Assembly (NCBI GenBank): GCA_002348315.1
Contig: DEAW01000227.1
Span: forward strand, 1-45,847
Direction: 5' to 3'
Length of the DNA: 45,847 nt
From: Planctomycetaceae bacterium UBA2972
GTDB lineage: Bacteria; Planctomycetota; Planctomycetia; Pirellulales; Pirellulaceae
The notes beneath the pieces are model-generated. The model made no database searches, was not told where the DNA came from, and saw nothing but the letters and a program-made list of their open reading frames with translations. This document shows positions 1 through 8,443 of the stretch, one piece after another. Positions within the stretch are counted from its first letter, which is position 1; every line of letters begins with the position of its first letter. Position numbers and translations under genes: made by a program.

Positions 1-294
1 TTCTCCGCCACCTTCTCCGCCAGGGTCGCCCATGCCACCCATCATTTCACCCATACCGCCCTCCATGCCACCTGCACCACCTCCGCCAGGGTCGCCCATG
101 CCACCCATCATCGAGGACATATCGCCACCAGCTCCACCACCAGCGTTTCCGCCACCTGTGTTGCCTGAACCGCCACCGGTATTCGCTGCAACTTCACCAC
201 TGGACGAAGAAGACGACGAACTACTACTGTCATCATCACCACAGCCAAGTGCCAAAAGAGTCAGGATTGAGAAGATGCAAGCTGAGATACGCAT
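1..294 (-). CDS. Gly/Met-rich lipoprotein, 5' part only
   Basis: The reading frame opens at an ATG (294-292) and runs off the left edge, so only the first 98 codons are present. The N-terminus has a short basic start, a hydrophobic stretch and a lipobox LALGC at residues 15-19, which predicts signal peptidase II processing and lipid anchoring on Cys19. It continues with a run of ten serines, then a Gly/Asn/Met-rich low-complexity tract containing an in-frame duplicated GGMGDPGG unit. An AGG lies about 9 bases upstream of the ATG. The function is unknown; low-complexity lipoproteins of this kind are common in planctomycetes. The opposite strand is open and Pro-rich over the same stretch, but that frame has no signal peptide or plausible ribosome site. 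Confidence 0.72.
   Translation of the reverse strand, partial: MRISACIFSILTLLALGCGDDDSSSSSSSSSSGEVAANTGGGSGNTGGGNAGGGAGGDMSSMMGGMGDPGGGGAGGMEGGMGEMMGGMGDPGGEGGGE
15..111. repeat. 31-bp direct repeat, two copies
   Basis: The same 31 bases occur at 15-45 and 81-111. The offset is 66 bp, so the duplication stays in frame inside the lipoprotein gene and doubles a Met-Met-Gly-Gly-Met-Gly-Asp-Pro block. The gene continues off the edge, so more copies may exist. Confidence 0.85.
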
Positions 295-333
295 TTGCGA
301 AAACCTGTTGAGAAAAATGCAATAAAGGACAAG

Positions 334-358
334 AACGTCAGCAACTTTGGCTGACGTT
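334..358. promoter_or_regulatory. Perfect 9-bp inverted repeat between divergent genes
   Basis: AACGTCAGC (334-342) and GCTGACGTT (350-358) form a perfect 9-bp dyad with a 7-base spacer. It lies 40 bases upstream of the lipoprotein start and about 207 bases upstream of the SDR start. No T-run follows on either strand, so an operator or 5'-UTR hairpin is likelier than a terminator. The rest of 295-564 shows no clear promoter. Confidence 0.4.
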
Positions 359-564
359 GGTGTTCTAAATATTATGGCACCCGACTTTGAAACTGTCGAG
401 TTATTAATAAACGCGCGTTGATATTTGCAGCGAATATGTGTGCTTTGCGGAGAAAATTCGTGTCAGAGAAGTGTCAGTCAATCGTATTCAACCGTTCTTT
501 AATACGTTAGATTCATTCATATCGAACTAACTCACTGGCTTTAGATGCGAGAATTACATTCATC

Positions 565-1305
565 ATGGGTAAACTTTCAGGAAAAACAGCACTCATCACC
601 GGAGGCAGCAAAGGCATTGGACGCGGTATTGTACTAGCATTTGTCAAAGAAGGATGTGATCTACTGATCTCCTCAAGAAACCAGGAAGATCTGGACCGCA
701 TGGTAGAAGAAGCCCGGGCAGCCGCAGAACACGACTTGAAAATTGTCACGCATGCCGGAGACGTCGGTTGCAGTGAAAGCGTGGATACCATGTTTGAAAA
801 ATTCAAAGCCAACTTTGATTACATGGACTTACTTGTCAATAACGCAGGTGCATTCAACGGGGGCCCCATCGACCAGCTTGCTCTGGAAGACTGGGATCAC
901 GTCATCAATACAAACCTGCGAGGCCCTTTCATGTGCACTAAGCTGGCAATGCAAATCATGAAGCCACAAAATAATGGTCGTATTATTAATGTGGGATCCA
1001 TCTCAGCTACCCGCGTACGACCTGGTTCAGCACCGTATTCCACTTCCAAATTTGGCATCCAGGGACTCACGCACGTCACGGCTCTGGAAGGCCGCGAATT
1101 TAACATCACCTGCTGCGGCTTGCACCCGGGAAATATTGCCACAGAACGTCGGCAGGCAAGTGAAGCTGTCGAAGATCAGGAACCGATGATGAGCGTGCAC
1201 GAACTAGCCGAAGTCGCTCTGCTGATGGCCACGCTGCCTCAGCATGTCGAGATTCTCGATGCTGTCGTCCTGCCACACCAACAACTCTACGTAGGCCGTG
1301 GATAG
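565..1305 (+). CDS. Short-chain dehydrogenase/reductase (SDR), classical type
   Basis: A 246-residue Rossmann-fold NAD(P)-dependent oxidoreductase. The cofactor-binding motif TGGSKGIG is at residues 12-19 and NNAG at 92-95. The catalytic triad is intact with Ser145, Tyr158 and Lys162 (YSTSK). Length and motif spacing are those of classical SDRs such as FabG-like 3-oxoacyl reductases, but substrate cannot be assigned. No signal peptide, so it is cytoplasmic. It is transcribed alone; a minus-strand gene begins downstream after a repeat element. The ATG at 565 is chosen because an upstream ATG at 545 is out of frame. No strong Shine-Dalgarno sequence is visible. Confidence 0.92.
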   Translation: MGKLSGKTALITGGSKGIGRGIVLAFVKEGCDLLISSRNQEDLDRMVEEARAAAEHDLKIVTHAGDVGCSESVDTMFEKFKANFDYMDLLVNNAGAFNGGPIDQLALEDWDHVINTNLRGPFMCTKLAMQIMKPQNNGRIINVGSISATRVRPGSAPYSTSKFGIQGLTHVTALEGREFNITCCGLHPGNIATERRQASEAVEDQEPMMSVHELAEVALLMATLPQHVEILDAVVLPHQQLYVGRG

Positions 1306-1320
1306 GAAGATTGGCATGTA

Positions 1321-1500
1321 GACAATTAGGCAGTTAGGCTCTACCTTGGATTCAAATAGTTTAGCCGCCGGAGCTTTAGAGAAGGTCGGGGCGGATAAAC
1401 TCCCTTTGTTTACGATGCAGTTTAGGCATCCGAGCCGTGAGTTTACCCGACGAAGCCCGTAGGGCGAAGTAGGGTCCAACTGTCTAATTGACTAATTGTC
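1321..1500. repeat. MITE-like 180-bp element with imperfect terminal inverted repeats
   Basis: The left end (1321-1339) reads GACAATTAGGCAGTTAGGC. The reverse complement of the right end (1482-1500) matches it at 16 of 19 positions. Both ends are built from an octamer close to RCARTTAG in tandem. No ORF of note lies inside, and no target-site duplication is obvious. The right end overlaps the last codons of the WD40 gene and supplies its stop codon. A related solo copy lies just after aceF at 12560-12581. Confidence 0.5.
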
Positions 1501-2583
1501 CTGCGGTTCCGGTTCCGGTTCAGGTTTCGGTTCGAAAGACCAGACGGCCAGGCGGTTATGGCCAGCCCCATAAGCTGTACTGAAGTCCGATGTTACGACC
1601 ATTTGGTGCACGTGCATCGGAGCCTTCACTTGCTTGAGTACTTCTTTCTTCTCCAGATCCATGAATTGAATCCAGCCGTTATGGTCTCCACCGACAGCCA
1701 TAATCCATTTTCCGGAAGGGTGAAAAATGATCTGTTCAACCAGACCTTTATGTTTGTCATCGCCTTCAAACATATGGAGTTTTTCTCCGGACGCAACGTC
1801 GAACAACTCGACACGGCCAGCCGCTCCAAGATGATCGACATTGCCAATCTGCCCAATTCCACCAACAGCCAATTGCGTGCCATCGGGTGAAAAACTAACG
1901 CTACGAATACCGCCGATCGCATGGATCCGGGCTTTTGCATCCCAGGTATAACACTTAGGAGCTTCGAGCTCCTTCAGTTCTTCTCCGGTTTCAAAATCCC
2001 AGATTTTAATCTTGGCAATTCGGTCGACCGTAGCAACAAGCTTTCCGTCAGGAGAAACCGTTACTGCATACAGCATATTAGGAAAGCCTTCTTCAGAGAT
2101 CTTAATATGCGATACCAATTCCCGCACCAACTCGCCACTTTCAGCATCCCAGATCTTACATATCATGTCGTCTGCAACACTGAGAACGTGTTTTTTATCC
2201 GGAGTGATTGCCAGATTACGAATCCAGCGATCGTGAGCCAGTTCGATGCGGCGTACTTGCTGCTGAGTCTCTTTATTCCACCAGATCAGACTCTTGTCAT
2301 AACTTCCCGAGACGAGGTACTTACCGGTATCAACCAATCCCATCACATAGCTGGTGTGCCCTTCAAAAGGAAGGAACTCGGGCTCTTCCGCCATCGGATT
2401 TACTTTATAAACCTTCGCATCGGAACTACCGACATAGATTTCTCCAGAATCTTCATTACGAATCATACGAAGCATAATGTCCGGACGAGTCGTTGTTTTC
2501 AGTTCTCGGAAGTTTTGTGGGTCAGCCTGAAACATTGTATTGGAAACCTGTTCGGTAGGGTTTAGTTGGTTTGTCTTCGTCAA
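1492..2583 (-). CDS. WD40 repeat protein
   Basis: A 363-residue beta-propeller protein. WD40-type blades are recognisable from strand pairs ending in IWD or IWW (for example the CKIWDAESGE, IKIWDFETGE and LIWWNKETQ segments) and repeated SPDG or TPDK turns, giving about six to seven blades. There is no signal peptide, whereas its operon partners upstream are exported. The C-terminus is a Pro-Glu tail whose last codons and stop lie in the MITE-like repeat. It starts 13 bp after the DUF1501 stop and is therefore the third gene of a DUF1549/1553-DUF1501-WD40 operon, an arrangement seen in planctomycetes. A second in-frame ATG 16 codons in is possible. Role probably scaffolding; this is inference. 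Confidence 0.88.
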   Translation of the reverse strand: MTKTNQLNPTEQVSNTMFQADPQNFRELKTTTRPDIMLRMIRNEDSGEIYVGSSDAKVYKVNPMAEEPEFLPFEGHTSYVMGLVDTGKYLVSGSYDKSLIWWNKETQQQVRRIELAHDRWIRNLAITPDKKHVLSVADDMICKIWDAESGELVRELVSHIKISEEGFPNMLYAVTVSPDGKLVATVDRIAKIKIWDFETGEELKELEAPKCYTWDAKARIHAIGGIRSVSFSPDGTQLAVGGIGQIGNVDHLGAAGRVELFDVASGEKLHMFEGDDKHKGLVEQIIFHPSGKWIMAVGGDHNGWIQFMDLEKKEVLKQVKAPMHVHQMVVTSDFSTAYGAGHNRLAVWSFEPKPEPEPEPQDN

Positions 2584-2596
2584 TCACTGGCGGTAA

Positions 2597-3868
2597 TTAA
2601 GCCAGTACTTCATCCACAGCATGCGTCCCGGGGTCAACCAGCGGGATAGGTCTCGAGCCCACGAAGTATTCATGGTGAGGATCGATTCCAACTGCTTTAT
2701 AAATCGTTGCAAACAACTCGGCCGCTCCGATTTCGTTATCTTTGACATGCTGACCATCTTCATCAGTGGCACCGAAAACGGTTCCACCCTGAATGCCACA
2801 ACCGGTAAGTGAAGCACTCCATGCCCGGGCAAAGTGATCTCGTCCCAGACTCGCATTGATTGTGGGAGTCCGACCGAATTCAGCCAGCGTGACGACTAGC
2901 GTATCCTCGAGCAACCCACGTTCTTCCAGATCTTCCAGCAACGTGGACATGACATGATCAAGCTCAGTCACTAATTCAAGATGCGTTTCAAAATTCTGCC
3001 CATGGCTATCCCACCAGGCTCGTGCCACTTTCACAAACGGAGTACCGGCTTCTACAAGTCGTCTTGCAACCATGGCCTGCTGCGCGAACAAGCTGTTTCC
3101 GTAACGGTCTTTGATCTTCTGCGGCTCATCTGATAAGTCGAAGAGCTTTTCACTGCTCATCAATCCCCGGACTCGACCATAAGCAACATTATGGCTACCC
3201 AGAGATTCCGAAACGCGACCTTTGGCAAATCGATTGCTGAGTAATGCTCGCAAATCAGCACGCTCTTTATGATCCAGATCGGTGATATCCTCGAGGCGGC
3301 TCAGGTGAGCTGGCTTATTGTCGGTCGTCAGGAACATTGGAGCATAACGTGCTCCCAAAAACCCTGGTTGACCGACAGCATTTCCTCGACCTTCGGTCGC
3401 CGTGTAAAACGACACATAGTCTGGAACCTGTAAGTCAGGACGCCCTAATTCACGAGCAAGCACGCTTCCCATATCCGGATACTTCAGGTTGGGTTCATCG
3501 CGTCGTCCAAGATGCATCAACCGAGCACCACCACCGTGGTCACCAATTTGCGTATTGAGTGATCGAATGATCGCAGTGTTGTGCAAACGTGTTGCCATTT
3601 TCGGCATTAGCTCAGAGATTTGCACACCTGGCAGAGACGTTTGAATTGCCTGATACGGTCCACCAGTTAATCGCCCCGGCTTAGGATCCCAGGTCTCTAA
3701 CTGACTGGCTCCACCGGCAAGCCATAACAGCAGAACACGTTTACCATTCTTCTTCAGTTCATTGGATAACGCTTCGGCCTTTAAGACGTCCATATTCATG
3801 GAACTTGCAGCTATACCTGCTGCGGCAGCTCCTCCAAGGAATCGTCGACGACTAGGATTTACGGACAT
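2597..3868 (-). CDS. DUF1501 family protein with Tat signal
   Basis: A 423-residue protein beginning with a twin-arginine leader (RRRFLGG at residues 7-13 followed by an Ala-rich hydrophobic stretch), so it should be exported folded. The body matches DUF1501 (alkaline-phosphatase/sulfatase-like fold): LLLWLAGGASQLETWDPKP near residue 47, a WDSHGQNF segment, and TLVVTLAEFGRTPTIN. GGAG lies 5 bases before the ATG at 3868. It follows the DUF1549/1553 gene by 127 bp and precedes the WD40 gene by 13 bp. DUF1501 and DUF1549/1553 proteins are found as pairs throughout planctomycetes, but no activity has been firmly assigned to them. Confidence 0.93.
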   Translation of the reverse strand: MSVNPSRRRFLGGAAAAGIAASSMNMDVLKAEALSNELKKNGKRVLLLWLAGGASQLETWDPKPGRLTGGPYQAIQTSLPGVQISELMPKMATRLHNTAIIRSLNTQIGDHGGGARLMHLGRRDEPNLKYPDMGSVLARELGRPDLQVPDYVSFYTATEGRGNAVGQPGFLGARYAPMFLTTDNKPAHLSRLEDITDLDHKERADLRALLSNRFAKGRVSESLGSHNVAYGRVRGLMSSEKLFDLSDEPQKIKDRYGNSLFAQQAMVARRLVEAGTPFVKVARAWWDSHGQNFETHLELVTELDHVMSTLLEDLEERGLLEDTLVVTLAEFGRTPTINASLGRDHFARAWSASLTGCGIQGGTVFGATDEDGQHVKDNEIGAAELFATIYKAVGIDPHHEYFVGSRPIPLVDPGTHAVDEVLA

Positions 3869-3995
3869 ATCTACTCCAGTTTGATCTTTCTATTGATGAC
3901 GCAGCATACAAAGCTTCGCAATCTTTTTATCTGTTTCTATTATATCTATCGGTTTGGAAAACTACTAAAACTCTATCGGAACATGCGAACTCAGC

Positions 3996-5597
3996 TTAGT
4001 GATTAAATCGCAATTCACTGCTGGTCATTAAAGCCCATACAATCTGCGAAATCGCATCTTCACGGCGGTCATTGCGAGCGTCCAGATAGGCTGAAATCGC
4101 CTGCACCTCTTCCGGCGTTGCCGGACGAGAATAAACGGCTTTGATCGCTCGTTGCACCATCGCCTCGGTCGTTTCCAACTTTGCCAATTCACCGCCCAGG
4201 CGATCATTGGATACTTTTATCTTATCTTCAAACGCTGTGTCATTACTAAACAGCAACGCTTCGTCCACGCTCACCTGAAACTCATCATTTGGCACTGCAA
4301 ATTTATTGGCCCAACCACGCTGTGCTTTGACTTCATTGGCAATCCGACTTTCCGCTTCACTGGCGTCTTCCCAATGAGCCGGATTTCGTGCCGCGATGGC
4401 TAAGGCGGCCGCGTATTGCCGCGGGGAAAGTGGCTTCACGTTAGCAGCAGCGAACCAGAATTCCGCCGGACGCTTTTCACCGTCGTAACGACTCGATTGG
4501 CTGTAGGTTTGCGAGAGCACTAAGCCTCGAATGAGACGAGGTAAGTTGTAGCCGTTGGCATAGGTATCCCGAGCTAACCAATCGAGCAGATCCGGATGAC
4601 TCGGTGGATTCTCCGGATGCATTTGATCCAATGGCATTACCAGTCCGTATCCATAGATGCGGTGCCACATCCGGTTGGCAATATTCTTAGAAAAATATTC
4701 CCGATCGTTTTCCCGCAGAGCAATTTCAATCAGTTGAGCGCGTCGACTAAAAGCCGGAGCCGGAGCCGGTTTTTTATCTTTCTTTAACTGTTCAAAATCA
4801 GCCTTCTCTTTTTTCTTACCTTCATCATCCAATACGACAGGTTCAGGCTCTTCAATCACGCTACCGGTGAGAAACATTAACTGAGCATCCAGTTGCTCGC
4901 CACTGGTCGTGGCGTATTTGATTTCTCCGTAGGCTCGTTCAGCGACAAAATCACCATTGGAGAACGAGCGGTTAAAAAACGACTTCATGCCATAGAAATG
5001 AGCCTGAGTCCATTCGGATACCAGGGGATGATCGTGGCACTTGGCACAGCTGATATTTACTCCAAAAAACAGAGCACTTGTGGCATTGGTGAGATTATCA
5101 ATATCGCTGATGCGTAAATTAACAAATTGCATGGCCTGTTTAGGCATCTCTTCTTCGTAGTTGCCATAGATCATATCAGCGAACATCGTATCCCAGCCCT
5201 TCTGAGCTGTCAGTGCATCGACGAGATAAAGTTCGAGATCTGTTTTGCCGGCCGGAGCCAGAATATTATTTAGGTCATACGCCAGCTGTTCGGTGAACTC
5301 AGGTTGTGCCATCAAGCGGTCCACCAGTTTGACTCGCTTTTGAGGATCCTCGTCTGCCACATAGGCTTCGACCTCAGCAATCGTCGGAATCCGCCCGGCC
5401 AAATCCAGCATAGTGCGTCGCATTAAAACATAATCATCTACCTGAGCTGCGGGCTGAATATTTCCAGTTGCCTGCTCGCTTTTGATGTAGTGGTCCACGG
5501 CATCCTGAATAGAAGTTTCAGGCGGTAACAAATCCTGAGCATGGTTGATGCCCGGGCAAAGTAAGACTGCAGCTAACAGTGATAACTTCTTTAACAT
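3996..5597 (-). CDS. DUF1549/DUF1553 (PSCyt2-PSD1) secreted protein
   Basis: A 533-residue exported protein with signal peptide MLKKLSLLAAVLLCPGINHA. The N-terminal half is DUF1549 (DDYVLMRRTMLDLAGRIPT) and carries one c-type haem-like motif CAKCH at about residues 184-188. The C-terminal half is DUF1553 (FSKNIANRMWHRIYGYGLV, then HPDLLDWLARD). A charged Lys/Glu-rich linker separates the halves. It lacks the extra N-terminal PSCyt1 domain present in the larger paralogue at 40014-42860. The frame is open to a TTG at 5642 and another TTG nine bases before the chosen ATG sits well behind a GGGAGG, so the start could be slightly upstream. First gene of the three-gene operon. Confidence 0.92.
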   Translation of the reverse strand: MLKKLSLLAAVLLCPGINHAQDLLPPETSIQDAVDHYIKSEQATGNIQPAAQVDDYVLMRRTMLDLAGRIPTIAEVEAYVADEDPQKRVKLVDRLMAQPEFTEQLAYDLNNILAPAGKTDLELYLVDALTAQKGWDTMFADMIYGNYEEEMPKQAMQFVNLRISDIDNLTNATSALFFGVNISCAKCHDHPLVSEWTQAHFYGMKSFFNRSFSNGDFVAERAYGEIKYATTSGEQLDAQLMFLTGSVIEEPEPVVLDDEGKKKEKADFEQLKKDKKPAPAPAFSRRAQLIEIALRENDREYFSKNIANRMWHRIYGYGLVMPLDQMHPENPPSHPDLLDWLARDTYANGYNLPRLIRGLVLSQTYSQSSRYDGEKRPAEFWFAAANVKPLSPRQYAAALAIAARNPAHWEDASEAESRIANEVKAQRGWANKFAVPNDEFQVSVDEALLFSNDTAFEDKIKVSNDRLGGELAKLETTEAMVQRAIKAVYSRPATPEEVQAISAYLDARNDRREDAISQIVWALMTSSELRFNH

Positions 5598-5923
5598 CTC
5601 AATCAAAACCAAACACCTCCCAGAGAATGTCCTTAGAGACAATCCGTGTGCTTTCCGTAATCAGGTGGAAAAAACTTGAGCAAGACATCAACGTGGGAGC
5701 TGATGCTGTTCAGGCGGGAACGCAAAATGTGATGAAGTTCAACCCATTTCGCTGAGTTTATTATCACAAATAACGAGGCTGTCGCAAAGACGGCTTCTCA
5801 AATCTTGCCCATTTCGCTGTCAGGCCACTTTACGCCATGGTAAATCCCCCCATTCAGCTGTGGAGCGTGAGCCAAGAGTTTTGAAATCCCTGACGAATGC
5901 GGGTGAAAATTCCGCTTTCCCCC

Positions 5924-5952
5924 TTGAGAATGTGGAATAATAGGCTCATTAT
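5924..5952 (+). promoter_or_regulatory. Candidate sigma70-type promoter for rpsD
   Basis: TTGAGA (5924-5929) and CATTAT (5947-5952) are separated by 17 bases, followed by an AT-rich stretch. It would give an rpsD mRNA leader of a little over 100 bases. The match to consensus is partial and planctomycete promoters are poorly characterised. Confidence 0.3.
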
Positions 5953-5985
5953 AGTTTTTTACAACTTAATTAATTTACCTCCATG

Positions 5986-6021
5986 GGCGGCATTAAATTG
6001 ACAGACGATGCGTCTGCCGTC
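5986..6021 (+). promoter_or_regulatory. Candidate leader stem in rpsD 5' UTR
   Basis: AGACG (6003-6007), loop ATG and CGTCT (6011-6015) form a perfect stem. It continues as GGCGGC (5986-5991) pairing with GCCGTC (6016-6021) across an 11-base left bulge, with one G-U pair. It sits about 50 bases before the rpsD ATG. S4 autoregulates through leader RNA in several bacteria, so a similar role is possible but unproven here. Confidence 0.3.
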
Positions 6022-6073
6022 CAACCTGAAGCCTGAATTGTGCTTCTGGAATAACCCAATAGGAGACATCGTT

Positions 6074-6682
6074 ATGGCACGCTATACAGGTGCAAAAGCT
6101 CGAGTTAACCGTCGACTCGGTACACTCGTTTATGAAGATGCAGGTTCAGCACGTGCGTTTGATCGCCGACCATCCCCTCCCGGAATGCACACCCGACCCC
6201 GCCGACCTTCTAACTATGGTCAGGGTTTACAGGAAAAGCAAAAGATCAAGCACTACTATGGAATCGGTGAACGCCAACTCCGCCGTTACTTCAATAACGT
6301 AACACGGAAAAAGGGAAACACCGGGGAATTGCTACTGCTTTGCTGCGAACGCCGACTCGACAACGTCGTCCGTCGTGCAGGTTTTGCTCTGACTCGACCA
6401 CAAGCTCGCCAGGGTGTCGTCCATGGTCACTTCCTGGTCAACGGTGTGCGAACCAATAAACCTTCCTATCAGGTTCGACCTGGCGACATCATCACCGTCC
6501 GTCGTCGCAACAACCTGCTGAAAATGTATCAGGGCGTATCCAGCCTTGCCACCGGCGAACCGTGTGACTGGCTTGGCTCTGATCCCGAAACTCTGCGTAT
6601 CACAGTGCAGGGTACTCCCGGTGCTTCCGACATCAGCCTGCCTGTAGACGGAAACACGGTTGTCGAATTTATGTCTCGATAG
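6074..6682 (+). CDS. rpsD: 30S ribosomal protein S4
   Basis: A 202-residue primary 16S rRNA-binding protein of the small subunit. The N-terminus MARYTGAKARVNRRLG, the central GIGERQLRRYF segment and the S4 RNA-binding domain (ERRLDNVVRRAGFALTRPQARQGVVHGHFLVNG) are diagnostic. The N-terminal region lacks the zinc-binding cysteines, so it is the cysteine-free type. The frame is open further upstream, but the ATG at 6074 follows AGGAG with good spacing and matches the family N-terminus. The stop codon overlaps the ribosome site of lpdA, seven bases before its ATG, so the two genes are probably cotranscribed. It is separated from the usual alpha-operon partners. Confidence 0.97.
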   Translation: MARYTGAKARVNRRLGTLVYEDAGSARAFDRRPSPPGMHTRPRRPSNYGQGLQEKQKIKHYYGIGERQLRRYFNNVTRKKGNTGELLLLCCERRLDNVVRRAGFALTRPQARQGVVHGHFLVNGVRTNKPSYQVRPGDIITVRRRNNLLKMYQGVSSLATGEPCDWLGSDPETLRITVQGTPGASDISLPVDGNTVVEFMSR

Positions 6683-6689
6683 GAAACCT

Positions 6690-8117
6690 ATGCACGCTCC
6701 CGTTGTTGTACTCGGTGGTGGCCCCGGAGGATATGCGGCTGCATTCATGGCAGCCGATCAAGGGCTCGATGTAACCCTCGTCGAAATGGAATCACGTCTA
6801 GGCGGTACCTGTTTGCTACGAGGTTGCATTCCCTCCAAAGCGTTACTTCACGTGGCCAATGTGATGAGTGAAGTGGACGAACTGACCAGTGACTGGGGGG
6901 TTTCCTATAGTGATCCTTCGATCGACATCGACAAAGTCCGAGCTCGTAAAGACAAAGTCATTTCAACGCTTTCCGGCGGTCTTGGTCAATTAGCCAAACG
7001 CCGTAAAGTGAAAGTGATTACAGCTCGGGGTACATTCGAGAATTCAACCACGCTCAAACTGGAAGGCGAAAATGATTCGATTCCCGAGGGTGGTAAACTG
7101 ACTTTCGACAAATGCATTTTGGCAACCGGATCCTCCCCTGCGATGCCTGGTCCATGGCGAGTGGATTCCGATCGGGTCATGGATTCAACCGGAGCATTGG
7201 CTCTAGCAGATATCCCCAAAACGATGCTGGTAATCGGGGGCGGTTACATCGGTTTGGAAATGGGAACGGTTTACGCCAACCTTGGTACCGAAGTCTCCGT
7301 CGTTGAATTTGCCGACGGCCTCGTGCCGATGGCAGACCGGGATATCATCAAGCCGCTGAGAAAGAAGCTCGACGAACTTTTCGGAGAGCGTATCTACACT
7401 AACACCAAAGTTGGCTCGCTGACCGTCGCTAATGATCAGGTCGAAGTCACCTTTGAAGGTCCCGCTCTTTACGATACGCGGCGTTACGACCGAGTGCTGG
7501 TTTCGGTTGGCCGTCGACCCAATTCTCAAAACCTGGGATTAGAAAATACCAGCGTCAAAGTAACGGACCGGGGATTTGTCGAATGTGACGCTCGACAGCA
7601 AACTGCAGATCCGCATATCTTTGCCATCGGTGATATCGCCGGTGATCCAATGCTGGCTCATAAAGCAACCCACGAAGCGAAAATTGCCGTTGCCAATATT
7701 GCCGGGCACGATGAATTCTGGGATCACAAATGTATCCCGGCTGTCATGTTCACCGATCCGGAAATTGCCTGGGCTGGACTAACAGAAAACGATGCAAAGG
7801 CAAATAACACGCCTTATGAAGCAGCTATTTACCCTTGGGCCGCCAGTGGAAGGGCACAGGCGTTGGGACGCACCGAAGGCCTGACCAAGCTACTTGTCGA
7901 CCCGGAAACCAATCGAGTACTTGGGTGTGGGATGGTCGGCCCGGGAGCCGGGGAGTTGATCGCTGAAGCTGTTTTAGCAATCGAAATGGGATGCGAAGTG
8001 GAAGATATTACTGAATCCATTCATCCGCATCCGACGCTCAGTGAAACCATCATGAATGCCGGCGAAATCTACTACGGCACGGCAGTCGAGATGTATAAAC
8101 CAAAGAAAAAGAAGTAA
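6690..8117 (+). CDS. lpdA: Dihydrolipoyl dehydrogenase (E3)
   Basis: A 475-residue FAD flavoprotein that reoxidises dihydrolipoamide on E2 subunits using NAD+. FAD-binding GGGPGG is at residues 9-14, the redox disulfide is Cys41/Cys46 in GGTCLLRGCIPSK, a second dinucleotide fold begins at MLVIGGGYIGLEMG, and the dimerisation domain ends with the His-Glu active-site segment HPHPTLSE. Length is typical. The ATG at 6690 is preferred because AGGA overlaps the rpsD stop just upstream; the frame also opens earlier at a TTG inside rpsD. It forms a functional set with aceE and aceF downstream. An E3 could also serve 2-oxoglutarate dehydrogenase or the glycine cleavage system. Confidence 0.96.
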   Translation: MHAPVVVLGGGPGGYAAAFMAADQGLDVTLVEMESRLGGTCLLRGCIPSKALLHVANVMSEVDELTSDWGVSYSDPSIDIDKVRARKDKVISTLSGGLGQLAKRRKVKVITARGTFENSTTLKLEGENDSIPEGGKLTFDKCILATGSSPAMPGPWRVDSDRVMDSTGALALADIPKTMLVIGGGYIGLEMGTVYANLGTEVSVVEFADGLVPMADRDIIKPLRKKLDELFGERIYTNTKVGSLTVANDQVEVTFEGPALYDTRRYDRVLVSVGRRPNSQNLGLENTSVKVTDRGFVECDARQQTADPHIFAIGDIAGDPMLAHKATHEAKIAVANIAGHDEFWDHKCIPAVMFTDPEIAWAGLTENDAKANNTPYEAAIYPWAASGRAQALGRTEGLTKLLVDPETNRVLGCGMVGPGAGELIAEAVLAIEMGCEVEDITESIHPHPTLSETIMNAGEIYYGTAVEMYKPKKKK

Positions 8118-8443
8118 ACAGGCTTCCTTTCTTTAGATCGCTACCAACGCAGGTTTCTCATTTCCGTTTCGGACGATCGAAAGTGCTATCTACGTAGTCT
8201 TTGTCTGACAGCTTGGCTAATTGCCCGCCGGAATACCGGCATATTAGTTTAATTCGCTATTTTTCCCACTCTGACCAGTCGATATACCGGTACCCCTCTA
8301 AACAAAACTGCGGCCAAGAGGGTATGATAAGTGAGTATTGGGTAGTGCCTTTTCCCAATAACCATAGGTTTAAACGAATACAATCTGGCGAGATTTCTCC
8401 AGGAAATACTCGTCCTCCCAGACAACTTGCAAGGTAATGTCCG
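8118..8443. other. Intergenic region upstream of aceE, 326 bp
   Basis: No confident gene. It holds a small GCCGG/CCGGC hairpin (8227-8240), the palindrome TACCGGTA (8285-8292), and a perfect 7-bp dyad TATTGGG/CCCAATA (8336-8342 and 8354-8360). A 37-codon frame (8324-8437) ends six bases before aceE, but its ribosome site is poor. No T-rich terminator follows lpdA. Confidence 0.5.
8336..8360. promoter_or_regulatory. 7-bp inverted repeat, candidate aceE operator
   Basis: TATTGGG (8336-8342) and CCCAATA (8354-8360) form a perfect dyad with an 11-base spacer, about 84 bases before the aceE ATG. The half-site resembles TTGG..CCAA operators, but the spacing differs from the known enterobacterial PdhR site. 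Regulator unknown. Confidence 0.3.

Larger units (their letters stand above)
5598..6073. other. Divergent intergenic region upstream of rpsD, 476 bp
   Basis: No gene is visible here. It contains a 12-bp direct repeat CCCATTTCGCTG at 5743-5754 and 5808-5819. Between the copies is a 9-bp hairpin (5775-5783 with 5789-5797, two G-U pairs, loop GCAAA). A candidate promoter and a leader hairpin lie nearer rpsD and are listed separately. Confidence 0.55.

Noticed and set aside
32..325. Pro-rich plus-strand frame
   Set aside because: It is the antisense of the Gly/Met-rich lipoprotein; no signal, ribosome site or family pattern, while the minus frame has a lipobox.
1921..2565. 214-residue plus-strand frame
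   Set aside because: Antisense to the WD40 gene, whose blades are clear; the antisense product shows no domain features.
8324..8437. 37-codon frame ending just before aceE
   Set aside because: Considered as a leader peptide, but the ribosome site is too close and weak, and composition is unremarkable.
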